In this document: positions 45,753-55,134 of the stretch, piece by piece
Position numbering within the stretch: the stretch's first letter is position 1
Layout: each line of letters begins with the position of its first letter
Assembly: GCA_903906315.1 (NCBI GenBank)
Contig: CAIVJW010000219.1
Location: 1-64,000, forward strand
Length of the DNA stretch: 64,000 bases
Reading direction: 5' to 3'
Origin: an uncultured delta proteobacterium
Lineage (GTDB): Bacteria > Myxococcota_A > Polyangia > Polyangiales > Polyangiaceae
Program-made: the position numbers and the translations under genes
The notes under the pieces: generated by a model
The model's database searches: none
Seen by the model: only the letters and a program-made list of their open reading frames with translations
Told to the model about the DNA's origin: nothing

Positions 45753-47360
45753 TCAGTAGAGCTCGCAGGCCTTCTGCGTCTCGCCCTTGTCGATGACGCA
45801 GATGTCGCCGGATCCGTTGCCGCCGTCGAAGGTGTCGAGGCCGGCCGCGCCGTCGAGGTAGTCGTCGCCGTCCCCGCCGACGAGGAGATCGTCGCCGTCG
45901 TCGCCGTACATCGTGTCGTTGCCGCCGCGACCCGAGATCTTGTCGTTGCCGGCGTGCCCGTAGAACGCATTGTCCCCCTCGTCGCCCACGAGGATGTCGT
46001 CGCCCGACCCGCCGGACGCTGCCTCGACGTTGACGAGGTTGTCGCCCTCGCCCGGCTCGCCGTCGTCGGCCGCGCACGCGCACCCGGGCTTGGCGCAGCC
46101 GGACGCGGCCGCCGTCGCGCACAGCTCGACGTGCACGCCGATCGATCGGTTCTCGTACGTCACGGTGTCGACGCCGGGCCCGCCGTTGATGACGTCGGCG
46201 CCCGAGGCAGCGGCGCCCTCGTCGAAGAGGTCGTCGCCTTCGAGGCCGTCGAGGCGGTCGTCGCCGGGGCCGCCGCGCAGCACGTTGCTGGCCGCGCTGC
46301 CGACGATCACGTCCGGGCCGCTGCCGCCGTAGAGGTTCTCGACCGTCGAGGTCACGTTGTCGCCCTCGCCGGCGAGGCCGTCGTTCGCGACGTCGTCGAG
46401 CGAGATCGACTGCGCGCCCGATCGGCGCGAGGCGTCGAGCGTGTCGACGCCCGATCCGCCGTCGTACGCATCGGCGCCGTCCGCGCCCGAGGGCGCGATG
46501 AACAGGTCGTCGCCAGCGCCCCCGTAGATCGCGTCGTTCGCGGCGCCGCCCTGGATCGCGTCGTTGCCCTCGTCGCCGTGCGCGTCGAGGGGGATCGCCA
46601 GCGCCTCGCCCGTGCCCTTGCCGCCCATCGCGCTGAACGCGTCGCTGCCGGGCCCGAGGCTCAGCGCGAACGCCTCCGCGCCCGCGATCGTCACGTCCGC
46701 CACCTCGTCGTTCGTCACGTCGAGCACCGTGCTCCCGCCCGACGATCCGGCGCGGACGCGGTCGTCGCCGTGGGTGCCGCGCATCGCGAAGAGGTCGCTG
46801 CCGCCGCCGAGGTCGGCGCGGATGCCGCCGGCCGCCGAGAGGATCGTCTCTCCGAACGGGCCGCGCGACAGGTCCAGGATGAAGGTCTCCTCCGCGTCCG
46901 TCCCCGCGAGATCGATCGCGCGCACCGACGCCGTCGTCGCCGGCGTCCCGTCCTTGGACGCGCACGCGACGCCGTTGGCCTGGATGGCGCCGTTCTCGGC
47001 CCACAGCACGACGACCGACACCTCGGCGTCGAGCGTGAGCGTGAGCTTGCGCGTGGCCGGGTCGAAGCCGCCGAAGCAGCCCTTCGGCGCCTTGCCATAG
47101 GGCACCTTCGTGAGGTCGACGCCCTCGTACGCGGGGTCGGGCGGCAGGCCGCCGTCGACCACGACGACCGGCTCGGTCGTGGTGGTGCCGCTCGCGCCGC
47201 CGCTGCCCGAGCCTCCCTGCCCTGCGCCGCCTCGCCCCGCGTCGCCCGCGTCCGCGGGGTCGTCGGCGCCGCCGCCGCCACCGCACGCGGCAGCGACGAT
47301 CGCGACCGTCAACGAGAGACCCAGCGCGCCGAGCGCGCTCCTACCGTGCCTGCGGATCAT
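45753..47360 (-). CDS. RTX-repeat lipoprotein
   Basis: A 535-residue lipoprotein; lipobox IVAAAC near residue 26, followed by a Gly/Ser/Thr linker. The C-terminal half holds RTX calcium-binding nonapeptides: GGAGDDLFI, GGPGDDRLDG, GRGGNDTMYG, DDGDDLLVG and GDGDDYLDG. Before these, residues 80-230 form a beta-rich block with DLAGTDAEETF and VTIAGAEAFALSLG. ATG 47360 has GGAGGG upstream. Calcium probably folds it outside the cell. Its neighbour at 47648 is a paralogue, and both end in a similar GDICVxD segment. No adjacent type I secretion genes exist, so export via Sec/Lol is inferred. Confidence 0.88.
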   Translation of the reverse strand: MIRRHGRSALGALGLSLTVAIVAAACGGGGGADDPADAGDAGRGGAGQGGSGSGGASGTTTTEPVVVVDGGLPPDPAYEGVDLTKVPYGKAPKGCFGGFDPATRKLTLTLDAEVSVVVLWAENGAIQANGVACASKDGTPATTASVRAIDLAGTDAEETFILDLSRGPFGETILSAAGGIRADLGGGSDLFAMRGTHGDDRVRAGSSGGSTVLDVTNDEVADVTIAGAEAFALSLGPGSDAFSAMGGKGTGEALAIPLDAHGDEGNDAIQGGAANDAIYGGAGDDLFIAPSGADGADAYDGGSGVDTLDASRRSGAQSISLDDVANDGLAGEGDNVTSTVENLYGGSGPDVIVGSAASNVLRGGPGDDRLDGLEGDDLFDEGAAASGADVINGGPGVDTVTYENRSIGVHVELCATAAASGCAKPGCACAADDGEPGEGDNLVNVEAASGGSGDDILVGDEGDNAFYGHAGNDKISGRGGNDTMYGDDGDDLLVGGDGDDYLDGAAGLDTFDGGNGSGDICVIDKGETQKACELY

Positions 47361-47535
47361 CGTCCCTCCAGGGTGGACCTCGTGGTGGGTCCGCGCCTCG
47401 CGGTTGCATCCCGCGTGCCCCCCGGAGGGCCCGCGTCGCGTCGCGTACCACGCTCGGCCGCCGATCGAAAACGCTGGCCGTTTGACGGGCCGCCAACGCG
47501 AGCGTCATCCCCTTGGCGGCGGCGATCGAGCCCGC

Positions 47536-47581
47536 ACAAAAAGGCCGCGAGGCCGGCCCCTTTCGGGGAGCGGCCTCGCGG
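47536..47581 (-). terminator. Rho-independent terminator of the larger RTX gene
   Basis: On the minus strand, CCGCGAGGCC pairs with GGCCTCGCGG, and an inner CCCC/GGGG stem closes a GAAA loop. CCTTTTTG follows directly. This is a full intrinsic terminator, 66 bases past the stop codon of the gene at 47648. Confidence 0.85.
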
Positions 47582-47647
47582 TGGCTCTACGTTCTCGGAG
47601 GAGCGGTGGAACGCAGAGCCTCCGGGGTCGTTTGCGGAACGCTGCGG

Positions 47648-49735
47648 CTACAGCTCGCAGCCCGTGGCCGGGGTGGCGTCGGTGCCGTCGACCACGCAGA
47701 TGTCGCCATCGCTCGCGCCACCGATGAGGACGTCGTTGCCAGCGCCGCCTTCGACGTAATCGTCGCCACCACCGCCGTCGCAGGTGTCGTCGCCGTCGTC
47801 GCCGAAGAGCGTGTCGGCACCGGCGCCGCCCGTGATGGTGTCCACGCCGGCCCCGCCCTCGATGGTCACGCCCTGCACGCTGCTCGTGTTGGTCGCGTCC
47901 GCGGAGATGATGTCGTCACCCGCGCCGCCGATGACCCACTCGCAGTTGACGACCTGGTCCGCCTCGATGGGCGTGGCCAGCGTGTCGCCGTCGTCGGCCG
48001 CGGGGCAGCCCTTCTTCGTCACCGCGTCCCACAAGCCCGGCGTGCCCGAGAGCTCGGTCGGGCTGTCGCACAGGGTCACGTTGAGCGCCGTGGTGCCGAG
48101 GTAGTCCCCGTAGTCGACGACGTCGTAGCCCGCGCCGCCGTTCAGCACGTCGTCGCCGGCGCCACCCTGGAGCCGGTCGTCACCGCCCATGCCGCTGATG
48201 ACGTCGTCGCCGTCATTACCGAACAGAGTGTCAGCGTTCGCGCTGCCCGTGATGACGTCGGGACCGGTACCGCCCCACACCGACTGGATGTCGGCCGCGA
48301 TGTTCGCATTCTCGCCGGCGCCGCCGTTGGCCGTCGCATCGCCGTCGTTCGCCTTGCCGTCGATCGACAACGAGAGCGCGGCGCCGCGCGCAGTGAAGCT
48401 GACCGTGTTGGAACCGGCGTTGCCGTTGAGGACGACAAAGCAGTTCGCGGCCGGGACCTCGAGCAAGTCGTCGCCGAGGCCGCCGTTGAGGACGTCGCCG
48501 TACGTGGCGTCGGTGCAGGTCGCGTTCGCAAAGCCGTTGATGACGTCGCCGCCGTCGCCGCCGGTGAGGACGTTCTTCTGGTCGCTGCCGGTGAGGCGGT
48601 CACTGCCGAGGCCGCCCACGATGTTCTCGATGTCGTAGGCCACGTCGTCCAGCTCCACAGGGGTGACGACACCGCCGGGCTGCGTGAAGTAGCCGCTGAC
48701 GGCGGTCGCAGTGAACCGCGACGTGCCGAGGTCGATCGTCTTCGGCCCGATAATCACGGACACCGGCACCTTGGCCTGCCGCAGGGAGTAGTCGACCGTG
48801 TCGACGTAGACGACGCCGGCGCCGTTCTTGTCGCCCGCGATGGTGCCGTTGCCGCCGTAGAAGGTGTCCTTCCCGTCCCCGCTGACCCACGCGAAGGTGA
48901 CGGGGTCGATCACGGCCGCGGGGACCTTGAAGGTGTCCGCGCCGTCGCCGCCGTAGAGGAAGTCGTCCTTGTTGCCGCCGGTGATGATGTCGGCGTCGGC
49001 GCCGCCGTAGACCGTGACGACGGTGGCGAGCGGCCCGATGGTCTTGTCCGCGGTGCCGCCGAACGAGACGATCTCGCTGTTGGCCGTGGGGTAGCCGTTG
49101 AAGGTGTCCGCGCCCGCGCCCATGCTCACAGCGACGGCCTCGGCGCCCTTGACCCGGACGTCGGCGACCTTGTCGCCCGAGAGCTCGGCGTAGAGGAACG
49201 TGTCGGTAGCGCTCGTGCCGAACGTGAGCTTGTCGACGGTCGGCTGGCCGCGGACCATGAACGAATCGGAGCCGGCCCCGCTCAGGTCGATGGCGATGCC
49301 GCCGGTCGCCCCGAAGATCGTCGAGCCGAACGTGCCGGGCTGCAGGTCGAGGATGATCTTGTCGTCCCCGGCGCCGCCGTTGATGGCGATCTTGGTGACG
49401 GTCGTGGTGGTGAGCGCCACGCCGCCCGCGCCCGCCGTGCAGACGTTGCCGTTGACCGCGATCTTGCCGCCCGGCGCGCTGACGACGATCGTGCCGCCGC
49501 CGACCTCGGCCTGGAGCGTCATCGTCTTGACCGCGCCCACCACGACGTAGCCGTAGGTGGCGGCGAGGAAGTTCTGGCAGCCCTTGATGTTGGCGCCGAG
49601 CTCGTTCGCCGCCTGCTCGACGGGGTCCTCACCGGACCCGTTCGAAGTCGGCGTCGTATCGTGAGAGCACGCGCTCGGGGCGAAAACGCCTAGTACGAGC
49701 GCGGTGACAGGGAAAAGGTGGCTCTTTCGAAGCAT
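47648..49735 (-). CDS. Large RTX-repeat lipoprotein
   Basis: A 695-residue lipoprotein with lipobox APSAC near residue 24. It carries several RTX blocks with GGxGxDxL motifs ([60 protein letters not shown]). Between them are [11 protein letters not shown] and [10 protein letters not shown] segments. The end [12 protein letters not shown] resembles the end of its paralogue. ATG 49735 has GGAGG upstream. The 237 bases before it are less GC-rich than the surroundings and probably contain its promoter. A clear terminator isolates it from the smaller RTX gene, so the two are separate units. Confidence 0.9.
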   Translation of the reverse strand: MLRKSHLFPVTALVLGVFAPSACSHDTTPTSNGSGEDPVEQAANELGANIKGCQNFLAATYGYVVVGAVKTMTLQAEVGGGTIVVSAPGGKIAVNGNVCTAGAGGVALTTTTVTKIAINGGAGDDKIILDLQPGTFGSTIFGATGGIAIDLSGAGSDSFMVRGQPTVDKLTFGTSATDTFLYAELSGDKVADVRVKGAEAVAVSMGAGADTFNGYPTANSEIVSFGGTADKTIGPLATVVTVYGGADADIITGGNKDDFLYGGDGADTFKVPAAVIDPVTFAWVSGDGKDTFYGGNGTIAGDKNGAGVVYVDTVDYSLRQAKVPVSVIIGPKTIDLGTSRFTATAVSGYFTQPGGVVTPVELDDVAYDIENIVGGLGSDRLTGSDQKNVLTGGDGGDVINGFANATCTDATYGDVLNGGLGDDLLEVPAANCFVVLNGNAGSNTVSFTARGAALSLSIDGKANDGDATANGGAGENANIAADIQSVWGGTGPDVITGSANADTLFGNDGDDVISGMGGDDRLQGGAGDDVLNGGAGYDVVDYGDYLGTTALNVTLCDSPTELSGTPGLWDAVTKKGCPAADDGDTLATPIEADQVVNCEWVIGGAGDDIISADATNTSSVQGVTIEGGAGVDTITGGAGADTLFGDDGDDTCDGGGGDDYVEGGAGNDVLIGGASDGDICVVDGTDATPATGCEL

Positions 49736-49972
49736 TCGTTCCTCCGTTCGTTCGACCCCGGCCGCAATCCAGAGCGTCCGCTTGATTGGCCCTGTAGACG
49801 GACCGAATGCGAACGGCTTGAGGGTGCGAATCGCGGTAAGCAACGACCGTTCCCACGCGGCGATCGTCCCGAGAACATTCGAAGAAGAAACGTCCCTGCT
49901 GGCCTCAAGGGCCGGCGGGGAGCGCCGTCCTGCAAGCCGTGAGGTGCGCGCGGCCAGTACGCCGGGGCACGT

Positions 49973-52363
49973 TCAGCGGGTGCGGAGGAAGCTCGCCTTG
50001 ATGCGCTTGTCGCCGTAGCCAGGGAAGCGGACGGTCACGATCGGGTCGGCGCCCGCGTCGACGGAGACGACGACGCCGGCCTGGAACTTGTCGTGCCAGA
50101 CGCGCCCGCCGGCGCCGAAGCCGCCCTCGTCGCGCGCGTCGGCGGCCTCGGCCTCGCGCTCGACGTAGCGCTCGCCGGGCGCGCGCGGCGCCTCCGCCGA
50201 CGGGCGCGCGGGCGCGGGGCGCGGCTCGACCTGCGCGTGATCGTCGCCTCGGTCCTGCGGGTGGACCCACGCCGCGCGCGGGTTCGTGAGGCTCGAGGGC
50301 TGGCCGAGGCCGGCGAAGCGCCGCGCGCCGCCCTCGAGGCTCGCCGACGCCGTCGCGACCTGGCGCACGGACGACGGCGGCACGTCCGCTAGGAAGCGGC
50401 TCGGCACCCCGTAGCGCGTCTGGCCGAAGATCATCCGGCGCGACGCGTGCGTGATGTAGAGGTGCTCGCGCGCGCGGGTGAGCGCGACGTACGCGAGGCG
50501 GCGCTCCTCCTCGGTGTCCTCGTTGCGCTTCGCGTCGGCGCTGCGAAACGGAAACAGGTCCTCTTCCATGCCCGTGATGAACACGCTGTGGAACTCGAGG
50601 CCCTTGGCGGCGTGCACCGTCATCAGCGCGACGCGCGGCGTCTCCTCGAGCGAGTCGACGTCGGCGGCGAGCGTCACGCGCTCGAGGTAGCCGGCGAGCG
50701 TGCCGACCTGCCCGCCTGCGGCCGCTTCCTCCTCGTAGTCGGCGATCGACCCGACGAGCTCCTGGAGGTTCTGCAGCCGCGCCTCGGCCTCGACGCTCTC
50801 GTCGGCCTGCAGCACGCGCTGGTAGCCCGATCGCTCGAGCACCTCCTGCGCCAGCACGCTCGGCGGCGCCGTGCGCGCCTCGCGCATGAGCGCCTGCAGG
50901 AGGTCGTTGAACGCGAGCAGGCTCTTCTTCGCGGGGCCCGACGCGCCCTGCGCGTGCGGCACGAGCGCGTCGAAGAGCGACGCGCCGAGCGCGTCCGCGG
51001 TGTGCACGAGGCGCTCGACGGTCGTGTCGCCGATCTTGCGGGCGGGCACGTTGATGATGCGCAGGAGGTCGACGTCGCTGCGCGGGTTCTCGAGGACGCG
51101 CAGGTACGAGAGCAGGTCCTTCACCTCGGCGCGGTCGAAGAACTTGGTGCCGCCGATGATCTGGTAGGGCACGTTCTCCGCGCGCATCACCTCCTCGAGC
51201 ACGCGCGACTGGGCGTGCACGCGGTAGAAGACGGCGATGTCGCGCGGGGAGACGCCGCGCGCGACGCTCTCGCGGATCCGCTCGACGACCCACGCGGCCT
51301 CGTCGTGCTCGTTGGCGGCCGCGACGACCTGCACGGGCTCGCCGTCCTTGCGCGCGGTCCACAGCTCCTTCGGCTCGCGGTCGCGCGCGGGGCGGATCAC
51401 GCCGAGCGCGCTGCGCACGACGTGGCCGGTCGATCGGTAGTTCTGCTCGAGCTTGACCACCTTCGCGTCGGGGAAATCGCGGCGGAAGCCCCGGATGTTG
51501 CGCACGTCGGCGCCGCGCCACCGGTAGATGCTCTGGTCGTCGTCGCCGACGACGCAGAGGTTGCCGTGGTCGGCGACGAGCGCGCGGAGCAGCCGGTACT
51601 GCGAGACGTTGACGTCCTGAAACTCGTCGACGAGCACGTAGCGGAAGCGGCGGCGCAGGTCCGCGCCCGCGACGCTCTCGGCGTCCTCGGCGAGGCGCAT
51701 GACCTTGAGGATGAGGTCCTCGAAGTCGACCGCGTTGGCCGACGTGAGGTGGCGCTCGTAGGCGACGAAGCACTTCGCGACGGCGTCGTCGACCCAGCCG
51801 TCGGGCTCGTACTCGGCCGCGGTGCGCCCCTCCTGCTTCTCCTTGTGGATGCGCGCGAGGATCTGGCGGGGCGGGTAGCGCTTGTCGTCGAGCTCGAGCT
51901 CGCGCAGGACGCGCGTCATCACGGCGCGCTGGTCGGCGTCGTCGTAGATGATGAAGCTGCGCGTGAGCCCGGCCGACTCGTGGTGCTGCCGGAGGATGCG
52001 CGCGCAGACGGCGTGGAACGTGCCGATCCAGAGATCGCGCGTCAGGTCGGCGCCGATGAGGCCCTCGAGGCGGTGCTTCATCTCGCCCGCGGCCCGGTTC
52101 GTGAACGTCACGCCGAGGATGCGGTACGGCGGCACGCGGTGGCACGCGACGAGGTTCGCGACGCGGAACGTGATGACGCGCGTCTTGCCGCTGCCCGCGC
52201 CGGCGAAGACGAGCAGCGGCCCGTCGACGTGGCCGGCCGCCTGCGCCTGCGGCTCGTTCAGCTCGGCGAGCGGCGCGCCGGCGGGGGCGGCCGTCCCCTC
52301 GGATCCGTCGTCCGGCGAGGCGACCGCGTCGCCCTCGGTCCATCGCGAAGGGGGTACGTTCAC
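49973..52363 (-). CDS. UvrD/PcrA-type superfamily 1 DNA helicase
   Basis: A 796-residue 3'-5' helicase. Motif I is AGAGSGKT (54-61), motif Ia GVTFTNRAAGEMK, motif II LVDEFQDVN, motif III DDQSIYRWRGAD, motif IV QNYRS, motif V TVHAAKGLEF and motif VI YVALTRARE. It should act in mismatch or excision repair and in removing RecA. The last 60 residues (after a Pro/Ala linker) read VWHDKFQAGVVVSVDAG and RFPGYGDKRIKASFL, the C-terminal Tudor-like domain of PcrA that binds RNA polymerase. GTG 52363 is the start. The product is closer to PcrA by that domain. Confidence 0.93.
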   Translation of the reverse strand: MNVPPSRWTEGDAVASPDDGSEGTAAPAGAPLAELNEPQAQAAGHVDGPLLVFAGAGSGKTRVITFRVANLVACHRVPPYRILGVTFTNRAAGEMKHRLEGLIGADLTRDLWIGTFHAVCARILRQHHESAGLTRSFIIYDDADQRAVMTRVLRELELDDKRYPPRQILARIHKEKQEGRTAAEYEPDGWVDDAVAKCFVAYERHLTSANAVDFEDLILKVMRLAEDAESVAGADLRRRFRYVLVDEFQDVNVSQYRLLRALVADHGNLCVVGDDDQSIYRWRGADVRNIRGFRRDFPDAKVVKLEQNYRSTGHVVRSALGVIRPARDREPKELWTARKDGEPVQVVAAANEHDEAAWVVERIRESVARGVSPRDIAVFYRVHAQSRVLEEVMRAENVPYQIIGGTKFFDRAEVKDLLSYLRVLENPRSDVDLLRIINVPARKIGDTTVERLVHTADALGASLFDALVPHAQGASGPAKKSLLAFNDLLQALMREARTAPPSVLAQEVLERSGYQRVLQADESVEAEARLQNLQELVGSIADYEEEAAAGGQVGTLAGYLERVTLAADVDSLEETPRVALMTVHAAKGLEFHSVFITGMEEDLFPFRSADAKRNEDTEEERRLAYVALTRAREHLYITHASRRMIFGQTRYGVPSRFLADVPPSSVRQVATASASLEGGARRFAGLGQPSSLTNPRAAWVHPQDRGDDHAQVEPRPAPARPSAEAPRAPGERYVEREAEAADARDEGGFGAGGRVWHDKFQAGVVVSVDAGADPIVTVRFPGYGDKRIKASFLRTR

Positions 52364-52666
52364 GCGCGGGAGCTAGCACGGCGTGCGGCGGAGCGGGAGG
52401 CCCCGACCCGCCGCCGGAGCGGGGTGCGCGCGGCCCAATGCCCGGTGTGCGGCCGGGATCGGATCGATCCGATCCGGGCAGCGCCGGGCTTCTTGGCGGC
52501 CCCGCGCCGGCATTCAGGCCAGTGCGGCTCTCTCCTGGGGAGAAGGGCTCGGGTGAGGGCCACGGTTCGGCAACCCGCGACGTCGGGGATCCGGAGGGCT
52601 TTTCGGCGAGGGTCGAGCTCGGGGAGCGCGCCGCGCGAACCTGTCGTACGCTGCGGCCCACTGGCC
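52364..52666. promoter_or_regulatory. Divergent 303-bp region with a 20-bp perfect palindrome
   Basis: The region separates pcrA-like and PPOX-family genes. Positions 52456-52475 are a perfect palindrome (GGATCGGATC and its complement); with one mismatch the symmetry extends to 52452-52479. The centre is 52465/52466, 102 bases from the helicase start. Such dyads often bind a dimeric regulator. Nothing else of note was seen; no ORF with credible coding character spans the region. Confidence 0.6.
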
Positions 52667-53113
52667 ATGACCCCGAACGAACTCCTGATCACGCTCGATC
52701 GCCTCCTCGAGGACGCCAAGACCGGCGTGCTCACGACCCTCGGCCCCGACGGACGCCCGCGGCTCCGCTGGATGACCCCGCGCCGCATCAAGGGCCGACC
52801 GCGCTGCCTCTACACGGTGAGCGAGGCCCACGCGGAGAAGGTCGCCGAGATCCAGGCCGACCCGCGGGTCGCCTGGCTCGTGCAGCCGTCGTCGCTGCGC
52901 GAGGTCCTGACGTTCGACGGGCGCGCCACCGTCATCGACGACCCCTCGCTGCTGCAGGAGTTCCTCGAGGCGGTCGGCAAGGACCTCTTCATGGTCTGGC
53001 ACCTGCACCCGGCCCCGACCCGCCCGCACTTCGTCGTGATCGAGACGGAGCTCGATCGCGGCACCCGGCTCGACGCCCGGACGGGGGAGATCCAGAGCGT
53101 CACGTTCGGTTGA
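52667..53113 (+). CDS. Pyridoxamine 5'-phosphate oxidase-family (general stress protein 26-like) protein
   Basis: A 148-residue split-barrel flavin-binding-fold protein. It begins with an alpha helix (ELLITLDRLLEDAKTG) and then VLTTLGPDGRPRLRWM, the first strands of the PPOX fold, RCLYTVSEAHAEKVAEI and VAWLVQPSSLREVLTFDG. The size and order fit the stress protein 26 group, which may bind FMN or heme. The substrate is unknown. ATG 52667 is preferred; longer upstream frames are shadow of the helicase gene. It faces away from that gene across a palindromic region. Confidence 0.82.
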   Translation: MTPNELLITLDRLLEDAKTGVLTTLGPDGRPRLRWMTPRRIKGRPRCLYTVSEAHAEKVAEIQADPRVAWLVQPSSLREVLTFDGRATVIDDPSLLQEFLEAVGKDLFMVWHLHPAPTRPHFVVIETELDRGTRLDARTGEIQSVTFG

Positions 53114-53177
53114 GCGGCCCCGCGCCGCGCCCGGCGCGCTCTGGTAGGCTGGCGGCCGTACGCGGAGGCGTCGCGCG

Positions 53178-55019
53178 ATGACCATCGGCCGGAGACGAAA
53201 AGCCCTCATTTCTCCGGTCGAATCGATCCGAGCGCTGATCGCGATCGGCGCCCTCGCGGCCGCGACCGAGGCCGGCTGCGGGTCGACGATGACGACCACG
53301 TCCGCCGACGAGGGAGCCGGCGTCGGCGGCTACGACGGCAGCGCGTGCTCGGGCAGCCGCACGCGCTGCAGCGCCGCCTGCGTCGACCTCGCGAAGGACC
53401 ACGACAACTGCGGCGACTGCGGCCAGGCGTGCAAGGCAGGCGAGGCCTGCTCGGGCGGGGCGTGCGCCGTCTCGTGCGGCGGCGGCACGCTCGTTTGCGC
53501 CGACGGGTGCGTCGACGCGCTCCACGACCCGGCCCACTGCGGCGCGTGCGACAAGGCCTGCGGCGAGGGCGAGGTCTGCTCGCAAGGGTCCTGCGCGTTC
53601 ACCTGCGGCGGCGGCACGACCAAGTGCTCGGGGCCGTCGGGCGCGCTCTGCGTCGACCTCCTCCACGACCCGCACAGCTGCGGCGCGTGCGGCGCGGCCT
53701 GCGCGGCGGGCGAGGTCTGCGACGCGGGCGCGTGCGGCCTCTCCTGCGGCGGCGGCACGACGAAGTGCGGCGCGGCCTGCGTCGACCTCGCGTCGGACCC
53801 GGGCAACTGCGGGGCCTGCGGCACGGTCTGCGACGCGGGCGCCGGGCAGGTGTGCTCGGGCGCGACCTGCTCGGTCACCTGCGGCCCGGGCACGACGCTC
53901 TGCGGACCGGCGTGCATCGACCCGATGGTCGACCCCGGCAACTGCGGCGCGTGCGGCAAGGCCTGCGGCAAGGGGTCGGCGTGCGCGGGGGGCGCGTGCC
54001 TGCCGGCGTGCACCGGCGGCGCCGTGCTCTGCGGCGGATCCTGCAAGGACGTCGCGAACGACCCGAAGAACTGCGGCGGCTGCGGCGTCGCGTGCGCCGC
54101 CGGGGAGGTCTGCAGCGCGGCGACGTGCGGCGTCGTCTGCGGCGGCGGCACGACGAAATGCGGGGACGCCTGCGTCGCGCTCGGCAACGACCCGAAGAAC
54201 TGCGGCGCGTGCGGCGCCGCCTGCGACGCGGGCTACGCCTGCACGAACGGCGCGTGCGTGCTCGTGTGCGGCCTCGGCACCACCAACTGCGGCGGCGCGT
54301 GCGTCGACCTCCTCAACGACCCGACCCAGTGCGGTGCGTGCGGCGTGACCTGCCCGGCCGGCCAGGTCTGCAGCGCGGGGTCGTGCCAGCTCGTCTGCGG
54401 CGCCGGCACCGTGGCCTGCGGCGGGTCGTGCGTGAGCGTCGCCGACGACCCGCAGAACTGCGGCGCGTGCGGCGCGGCCTGCGCCGCCGGCGACGCCTGC
54501 GTCAGCGGCCAGTGCAAGGCGCTCGCGGCGTACTGGGCGGCCGGGGTGCAGACGGACGTGCCCGTCGCCAAGCTCGCCGGCTGGGCGCTCTGCCACCAGG
54601 ACACCTACGGCGCGGCCGGCACCTCGATTGGCAATCTCCTCGCGGGCTGCGACAAGGCGAAGATCCTCCTCGCGTGTCGCCCGACCGGCGCGGGCACGCT
54701 CACCGTGCTGGCGATGGCGCCCCGATCCGACGTCACCTTCGACACGGGCACCGACGACACCCCCCACGACGCGAACGGCGTCGGCTGGTACTTCTCGACC
54801 GACTGGTCCTGGGGCTTCGCGCCGCAGGGCGACGCCGTGACGCGCAGCTCGTGCGACACGACCGCGTCGAGCTTCGACGGCTTCGCCGGCGCCCACAAGG
54901 ATCAGCGCCTCTGCTGGCACACCGGCGGATCCTCGCTCGCGGTCGGCTGGCGCTGCGGCGCGACGGACAGCCTCAATGGCGACGTCGGCTGGGAGCGGCT
55001 GGTCTACCACTCGGATTGA
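53178..55019 (+). CDS. Exported protein with nine Cys-rich tandem repeats and a Trp-rich C-domain
   Basis: A 613-residue protein. The N-terminus (RALIAIGALAAATEAGC) is a signal peptide with a lipobox-like EAGC near residue 34. Residues 57-450 are nine repeats of about 43 residues, each with eight to ten cysteines in the pattern CGGGTTKCG..CVDL..DPxNCGACG..C..G..C..G.C, like a row of disulfide-bonded knots. Residues 465-613 form a separate domain with LAGWALCHQDTY and GWYFSTDWSWGFA, Trp/Tyr-rich and possibly carbohydrate-binding. It is probably a rod-like surface protein. ATG 53178. Its repeat unit is close to DUF4215-unrelated Cys-rich modules common in myxobacteria. Confidence 0.82.
   Translation: MTIGRRRKALISPVESIRALIAIGALAAATEAGCGSTMTTTSADEGAGVGGYDGSACSGSRTRCSAACVDLAKDHDNCGDCGQACKAGEACSGGACAVSCGGGTLVCADGCVDALHDPAHCGACDKACGEGEVCSQGSCAFTCGGGTTKCSGPSGALCVDLLHDPHSCGACGAACAAGEVCDAGACGLSCGGGTTKCGAACVDLASDPGNCGACGTVCDAGAGQVCSGATCSVTCGPGTTLCGPACIDPMVDPGNCGACGKACGKGSACAGGACLPACTGGAVLCGGSCKDVANDPKNCGGCGVACAAGEVCSAATCGVVCGGGTTKCGDACVALGNDPKNCGACGAACDAGYACTNGACVLVCGLGTTNCGGACVDLLNDPTQCGACGVTCPAGQVCSAGSCQLVCGAGTVACGGSCVSVADDPQNCGACGAACAAGDACVSGQCKALAAYWAAGVQTDVPVAKLAGWALCHQDTYGAAGTSIGNLLAGCDKAKILLACRPTGAGTLTVLAMAPRSDVTFDTGTDDTPHDANGVGWYFSTDWSWGFAPQGDAVTRSSCDTTASSFDGFAGAHKDQRLCWHTGGSSLAVGWRCGATDSLNGDVGWERLVYHSD
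53343..54528 (+). repeat. Nine tandem Cys-rich protein repeats (about 129 bp each)
   Basis: Nine in-frame units of about 129 bases, each encoding the CGGGTxxC...CVDL...NCGACG...C module. Nucleotide similarity is high between adjacent units, with repeated CAACTGCGGCGCGTGCGGC-like stretches, so recombination could change the copy number. Confidence 0.85.
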
Positions 55020-55134
55020 CGCACCGCCGGCCGCCGGCCCGAGCGCGGCGCCGGAGCCCGCCCCGTGGCGCCCGCCTTTTCTCCTTGCTGGGCCCGCGGG
55101 CGGGGCGGCATACTCGGCCCCAAGGCAAGCCTCA

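Noticed and set aside
44728-45759. 343-aa + frame over the kinase gene
   Set aside because: It is antisense to a kinase with all catalytic motifs.
50447-52600. Long + strand open frame opposite the PcrA-like helicase
   Set aside because: It is a shadow of the helicase; only its last 148 codons (52667-53113) form a separate real gene, the PPOX-family protein.
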